From the NCBI GenBank assembly GCA_947591115.1, contig CANQCX010000067.1:1-9213 (forward strand): 9,213 nt of DNA, written 5' to 3'. Of this stretch, positions 5,542 to 9,213 are shown one piece after another. The notes beneath the pieces are model-generated. The model was not told the origin of the DNA and searched no databases. It saw only the letters and a list, made by a program, of their open reading frames with translations. The number at the start of each line of letters is the position of its first letter. The stretch's first letter is position 1. Both the position numbers and the translations under genes were made by a program. The stretch comes from an uncultured Lachnospiraceae bacterium (GTDB taxonomy: Bacteria > Bacillota > Clostridia > Lachnospirales > Lachnospiraceae).

Positions 5542-7632
5542 TTACTGTTTGTTAAACGTAACGGCAAAGCTGTCCGTACCGCTCTCCACATCCTCTGTGG
5601 AATTGTCTTCATTTTTGACTGTCTTATACCATGTCACGCGGATCGTTCCGGAGGAAGAACCGACAATGCCCGACTTGGATATCGTATAGGTTCCGCCCGG
5701 AGTTACTGTGGTCTTGTTCCAACTGCTGACTACGTTTCCGTTTCCGTCCACCAGCTCAATGTCCACTTTGGTAACCTCTTCCGGAATTTTCAGCTCATAG
5801 CTGCAGCTGTAATATTCCGTCTTTTTTCCAAGACTGACGGTAATCGTAACATTGGTGCCTTCCGATACCATCTTGTCGCCCTGAATGCTCTGGCTGATGA
5901 CATTTCCCTCTGCGACGCTGTCGCTGTAATCCGACTCTACCGTCACGTTCAGTCCGGCGTTGGTCAGCTTGGTTTTTGCCGTTGATTCCGAATCTCCAAG
6001 CACGTTCGGCACCTTGACCGATTTTACGCCCTGACTGATGGTAATGGTTACCGTCGTATTTTTCTTGACGGAGCTTCCTCCGACCGGACTTTGGCGGATG
6101 ACCTTTCCCGCCTCTACTTCGCTGCTGTATTCATAGGCTTTTTCATATTTCAGCTTGTTCTTCTGCAGGTCTTTGATGGCGGTGCTTTCGGAATCTCCTA
6201 CCACATTCGGAACGGTTACTTTCTCGGAATCTGTCTCAACGCCCGGCTCTCCCGCAACGGTTACTTCAATCGTACTGCCCTTTGCCACTTCTTCGCCTTT
6301 TTTGACTTCCTGACTTAAAATCGTGCCATCTTTTTCATCCGACTCCTGCGTATCGATCACAAACAGCTCCAGACCGAGTTTTTCCAGTTCCTTTTGGGCA
6401 TCGTCATAATCCATGCCTACGACATTGATCATGCGAACCATTTCTTCCGTCTCGCTCTCGCTCTCCGTTTCCGATTCGGATTCCGTCTGGTAAGTCGTTT
6501 CTGAATTTCCGCCGCTTTTTCCGAACCGGAACAGTCCAAAGAAGCTTCCGATCAGGTAGAGGATCACAAGCACAATAATGACGGCTACCACGATGCACAT
6601 AATGGTAATCGCTTTATCCATTTTCGGATTCAGACCGCCCTCCTCGTCGTCCTCCTCATCCAGATCCTCAACGGTCAGTTCTTCCTCGTCCCCGTCCGTT
6701 TCTTCCGTCTGAACCGGCGTCCGCTGCTCTTTGATCTGCTGCAGCTCCGCCTCGCTGATAACCTTTGTCTTTCCGTTTTCTACCGCCGGAACGACTACCA
6801 CAAAATCCTCGTCCGGACTGATCAGGCATTTCCGCAGATCCGCCAGAAGCTCCGCGATCGTCTGATAACGGCGGTCAGGATTCTTCTGCGCGCATTTTAA
6901 GATGATCTTTTCCAGACTGATCGGAATATCCGCCGCATACATGCTCGGCTCCGGCATATCCTCCTGAAGATGCTGAATGGCAACCGCAACCGTAGTATCG
7001 CCGTCAAACGGAACGCGTCCCGTTACCATCTCATACATGACGATACCGAGCGAATAGATGTCGCTTCTGCCGTCTACAAATCCGTTTCTCGCCTGCTCCG
7101 GAGACGCATAGTGAACCGAACCCATGACATCGGAGCTGATGGTATTTGCGGACGCCGCGCGCGCAATGCCGAAATCCGTAACTTTTACCTTTCCCTCCGT
7201 AGAAATGATGATATTCTGCGGCTTAATGTCCCGATGAATAATATGCTTGTTATGTGCGGCCTCAATTCCCCTTGCGACCTGTATGGCAATGCTGACCGAC
7301 TCTTTAAAGGAAAGCTGCCCCTTCTTTTCAATGTACGTCTTTAGGGTAATTCCCTCGACATATTCCATTACGATGTAATACAGTCCTTCTTCGCTCCCTA
7401 CATCGTAGATATTGACGATGTTCGGATGCTCCAAACCCGCTGCGGACTGCGCCTCCGTACGGAATTTCGTAACGAAATTCCGATCCTCGGAAAATTCCTG
7501 TTTCAAAACCTTGATCGCCACAAAACGCCCTAATATATGGTCTTTTGCCTTATAAACATCGGACATTCCTCCAGCGCCGATCTTTCCTACGATCTCATAT
7601 CGATCTGATAAATACATGCCTTCTGTCAACAT
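5542..7632 (-). CDS. prkC: Membrane Ser/Thr protein kinase with PASTA repeats
   Basis: A single-pass membrane kinase that senses muropeptides or lipid II outside the cell and phosphorylates cytosolic proteins. The 696-residue protein has a Hanks kinase domain (about 12-275): glycine loop GAGGMSDV (19-26), Lys41, Glu60, HRDIKPQN (133-140), DFG (153-155) and SPE in the activation segment. An acidic juxtamembrane stretch (about 313-334) leads to one hydrophobic helix (about 341-368). A Ser/Glu/Thr-rich stalk (383-397) precedes three PASTA repeats (about 400-461, 471-535, 538-602). The last 90 residues form a beta-rich domain, reminiscent of the Ig-like end of Staphylococcus aureus PknB/Stk1. The ATG has GAGGTG upstream and overlaps the prpC stop by 7 nt, coupling kinase to phosphatase. 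All catalytic residues are present. Confidence 0.96.
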   Translation of the reverse strand: MLTEGMYLSDRYEIVGKIGAGGMSDVYKAKDHILGRFVAIKVLKQEFSEDRNFVTKFRTEAQSAAGLEHPNIVNIYDVGSEEGLYYIVMEYVEGITLKTYIEKKGQLSFKESVSIAIQVARGIEAAHNKHIIHRDIKPQNIIISTEGKVKVTDFGIARAASANTISSDVMGSVHYASPEQARNGFVDGRSDIYSLGIVMYEMVTGRVPFDGDTTVAVAIQHLQEDMPEPSMYAADIPISLEKIILKCAQKNPDRRYQTIAELLADLRKCLISPDEDFVVVVPAVENGKTKVISEAELQQIKEQRTPVQTEETDGDEEELTVEDLDEEDDEEGGLNPKMDKAITIMCIVVAVIIVLVILYLIGSFFGLFRFGKSGGNSETTYQTESESETESESETEEMVRMINVVGMDYDDAQKELEKLGLELFVIDTQESDEKDGTILSQEVKKGEEVAKGSTIEVTVAGEPGVETDSEKVTVPNVVGDSESTAIKDLQKNKLKYEKAYEYSSEVEAGKVIRQSPVGGSSVKKNTTVTITISQGVKSVKVPNVLGDSESTAKTKLTNAGLNVTVESDYSDSVAEGNVISQSIQGDKMVSEGTNVTITVSLGKKTEYYSCSYELKIPEEVTKVDIELVDGNGNVVSSWNKTTVTPGGTYTISKSGIVGSSSGTIRVTWYKTVKNEDNSTEDVESGTDSFAVTFNKQ
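6442..6486 (-). repeat. Degenerate Glu-Ser/Glu-Thr coding repeat in the prkC stalk
   Basis: Codons 383-397 of prkC encode alternating Glu with Ser or Thr (TESESETESESETEE) using near-repeats such as GAGAGC and GAATCG. The segment lies just outside the membrane helix and probably forms a flexible stalk between membrane and PASTA repeats. Such simple tracts can vary in length between strains. Confidence 0.6.
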
Positions 7633-8369
7633 TTTGTCACCTCATCCGAAAACGGTTTTATAATAATCGCGGTTATATTGTCACGTCCGCCATTGCTGTT
7701 TGCCGTATGGATCAACGTCTGCACCTGCTTTTCGATATCAGGCTCCCCCTGCATGATGCTCAGTATCTCCTCATCATCCACCATATTGGTCAATCCGTCC
7801 GTACACAGCAGCACCAGATCCTTCGGGACCAGATCGACCTCAAAGAAATCCGCCTTGATGGCCTCCGTCGCGCCGATGGCTCTGGTAATGATGTTCTTAT
7901 CCGGGTGTACTCTTGCCTGACTTTCGTCCATTTCTCCCAGACGCACCATCTCCTCCACCAGCGAATGGTCTCTGGTAATCTGACGGATCCGGTCGGAAAC
8001 CACGTAAAGACGGCTGTCGCCCACGTTGGCAACGATCATGCGGTTTTGGCGGATTGTCGCCGCCACAATGGTCGTGCCCATTCCCCGCTTGGTCTCGTCT
8101 TCTCCGGCTTCCGTCAGCAGCAGTTCATTCGCCTTTTGGATTGCCTCTTTTAAAATTGTAACCGGCTCGGTTGCTTCGCTCCTTGCAGCCGATGCCACGA
8201 TCCGCTCGGTCGTATAGCGCGAAGCATATTCTCCCGCCTTATGTCCTCCCATCCCGTCTGCTACGATATACAGATTCGGGAGATTTCCAACGGCCATGTC
8301 CGAAGCAAAATAATAATCCTGATTCATTTCCCTCAGGACACCGGTGTCCGTCATGGAAAACGTCTTCAT
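7626..8369 (-). CDS. prpC: PP2C-family Ser/Thr protein phosphatase (Stp/PrpC)
   Basis: A 247-residue cytosolic metal-dependent phosphatase that reverses PrkC phosphorylation. PPM motifs are complete: TDTGVLREMNQD with Arg13, Asn16 and Asp18; VADGMGGH with Asp38 and Gly39; GMGTTIV (96-102); NVGDSRLY with Asp118; CTDGLTN with Asp191; and GGRDNITAI with Asp230. These acidic residues hold the metal centre. The ATG at 8367-8369 overlaps the rlmN stop by 4 nt (ATGA), typical of coupled translation; the upstream AAGG is 11 nt away and modest. Its stop overlaps the start of prkC, so phosphatase and kinase are made from one message. The length is normal and nothing is missing. Confidence 0.96.
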   Translation of the reverse strand: MKTFSMTDTGVLREMNQDYYFASDMAVGNLPNLYIVADGMGGHKAGEYASRYTTERIVASAARSEATEPVTILKEAIQKANELLLTEAGEDETKRGMGTTIVAATIRQNRMIVANVGDSRLYVVSDRIRQITRDHSLVEEMVRLGEMDESQARVHPDKNIITRAIGATEAIKADFFEVDLVPKDLVLLCTDGLTNMVDDEEILSIMQGEPDIEKQVQTLIHTANSNGGRDNITAIIIKPFSDEVTKC

Positions 8370-9213
8370 CCGCTTTGTTTCCTTTCTTTATATCTCTTGC
8401 GAAGCTGTCCACAGGCTCCGTCAATATCTCTGCCCATTTCCCTTCTTATAGTAACATTAAATCTGTTTTTTTCAAGCTTATTTTTAAACGCCGCCACATA
8501 ATCGGCATTTGACGGCGTATAATCCCGCTCTTTGATCGGGTTTACCGGAATCAGATTGATGTGGCAGTTCATGCCCGAAAGAAGCTCGGAAAGCTCCCTT
8601 GCATCCTCCGCCGAATCGTTGACTCCGCCGATCAGGCTGTATTCAAACGTGACGCGCCGCCCCGTCTGCCGGAAATAATAGCGGCAGGCCTCCATCACTT
8701 CCTTTAGTCCGTATCTGCGGGCAACCGGCATCAGCTCCATCCGTTTTTCCTGATTCGGCGCGTGCAGCGAAAGCGCAAGCGTGATCGCAAGCCTCCGGTC
8801 CGCCAGCTCCCTGATCTTCGGCGCAAGTCCGCAGGTCGATACCGTCAGGTTTCTCTGGCTGATATTCAGTCCGTTCCCGTCTGTCAGAAGCTCGATAAAC
8901 CGCAGCAGATTTTCAAAATTATCCAGCGGCTCCCCCGTTCCCATCACTACCACATTGGAAATCCTCTCCCCGATGTCGGCTCCGATGCGGTAAACCTGAT
9001 CGAGCATTTCCGCCGGCGTCAGTCCTCTGACCAGACCGTCCAGCGTGGAGGCGCAGAAGCGGCATCCCATCCGGCAGCCTGCCTGTGAGGAAATACAGAC
9101 GGAATTTCCATGCTTATATTTCATGAGTACGCTTTCGATCGCATTGCCGTCCTCCAGCAGAAAAAGATATTTTCTGGTTCCGTCCAATGCGGAAATCTGC
9201 ACTTCTTCGGTCT
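8366..9213 (-). CDS. rlmN: Dual-specificity RNA methyltransferase RlmN, 5'-truncated by window edge
   Basis: A radical-SAM enzyme that methylates C2 of adenine 2503 in 23S rRNA and of adenine 37 in some tRNAs. About 281 residues are visible against a usual 340-360, so the N-terminal part lies beyond 9213; the reading frame stays open to the edge. The 4Fe-4S motif CRMGCRFC is at plus 9053-9076 (CxxxCxxC). GTGEPLDN, the typical SAM-binding GGEPL-like motif, follows. The methyl-carrying cysteine near the C-terminus (GACGQLRK) is encoded at 8411-8413. SLHAPN and NLIPVNPI are family hallmarks. It leads directly into prpC with a 4-nt overlap. A GTG at 9202 is in frame but is internal, not the start. 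Confidence 0.95.
   Translation of the reverse strand, partial: TEEVQISALDGTRKYLFLLEDGNAIESVLMKYKHGNSVCISSQAGCRMGCRFCASTLDGLVRGLTPAEMLDQVYRIGADIGERISNVVVMGTGEPLDNFENLLRFIELLTDGNGLNISQRNLTVSTCGLAPKIRELADRRLAITLALSLHAPNQEKRMELMPVARRYGLKEVMEACRYYFRQTGRRVTFEYSLIGGVNDSAEDARELSELLSGMNCHINLIPVNPIKERDYTPSNADYVAAFKNKLEKNRFNVTIRREMGRDIDGACGQLRKRYKERKQSG

Noticed and set aside
7545..8153. Long open frame on the plus strand (about 202 codons)
   Set aside because: It runs antisense to the strongly supported prkC and prpC genes, shows no recognisable motifs, and reads as a shadow of their codon bias.

Overview
The window looks like a chromosomal segment of a Gram-positive, low-to-moderate-GC Firmicute, most likely a clostridial species of the Lachnospiraceae type. 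This rests on the gene order rlmN-prpC-prkC-rsgA-rpe-thiN (the classic Firmicute cell-wall kinase/phosphatase cluster), strong AGGAGG-like ribosome binding sites before most genes, and the style of the small accessory proteins. The species call is inference. Every supported gene lies on the minus strand, so the window reads from right to left.

Right side (9213 to 3277): a tightly packed housekeeping operon. It starts with the 5'-truncated rlmN (radical-SAM rRNA/tRNA methyltransferase), followed by a PP2C phosphatase (prpC), a membrane Ser/Thr kinase with three PASTA repeats (prkC), the ribosome-assembly GTPase rsgA, ribulose-phosphate 3-epimerase (rpe) and thiamine pyrophosphokinase (thiN). 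Adjacent genes overlap by 4 or 7 nt or are separated by 5 to 9 nt, except for a 70-nt gap before thiN. A clear intrinsic terminator (3207-3243) closes the operon. PrpC and PrkC form the antagonistic pair; RsgA homologues are known PrkC substrates in relatives.

Left-centre (3154 to 2287): two small accessory genes, a 177-aa cysteine-containing protein of unknown function and a 69-aa XRE-type helix-turn-helix regulator, each with a strong ribosome binding site. An AT-rich inverted repeat precedes the regulator, and a long GC-rich hairpin follows it.

Left (2180 to 269): an apparent four-gene unit from a good sigma-A-like promoter (2152-2180). It encodes an AbrB/MazE-type antitoxin, a PIN-domain (VapC-like) toxin, an extended-SDR NAD-dependent epimerase/dehydratase with an altered glycine-rich loop, and a 73-aa basic protein of unknown function. 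A perfect palindrome just upstream of the promoter is a candidate operator. Coupling a toxin-antitoxin pair to an SDR enzyme and a small unknown protein is the most unusual arrangement in the window.

Far left (204 to 1): a separate promoter and the first 29 codons of ychF, whose remainder lies outside the window. No tRNA, rRNA, CRISPR array, insertion sequence or integrase was seen. No intergenic stretch exceeds 300 bases.
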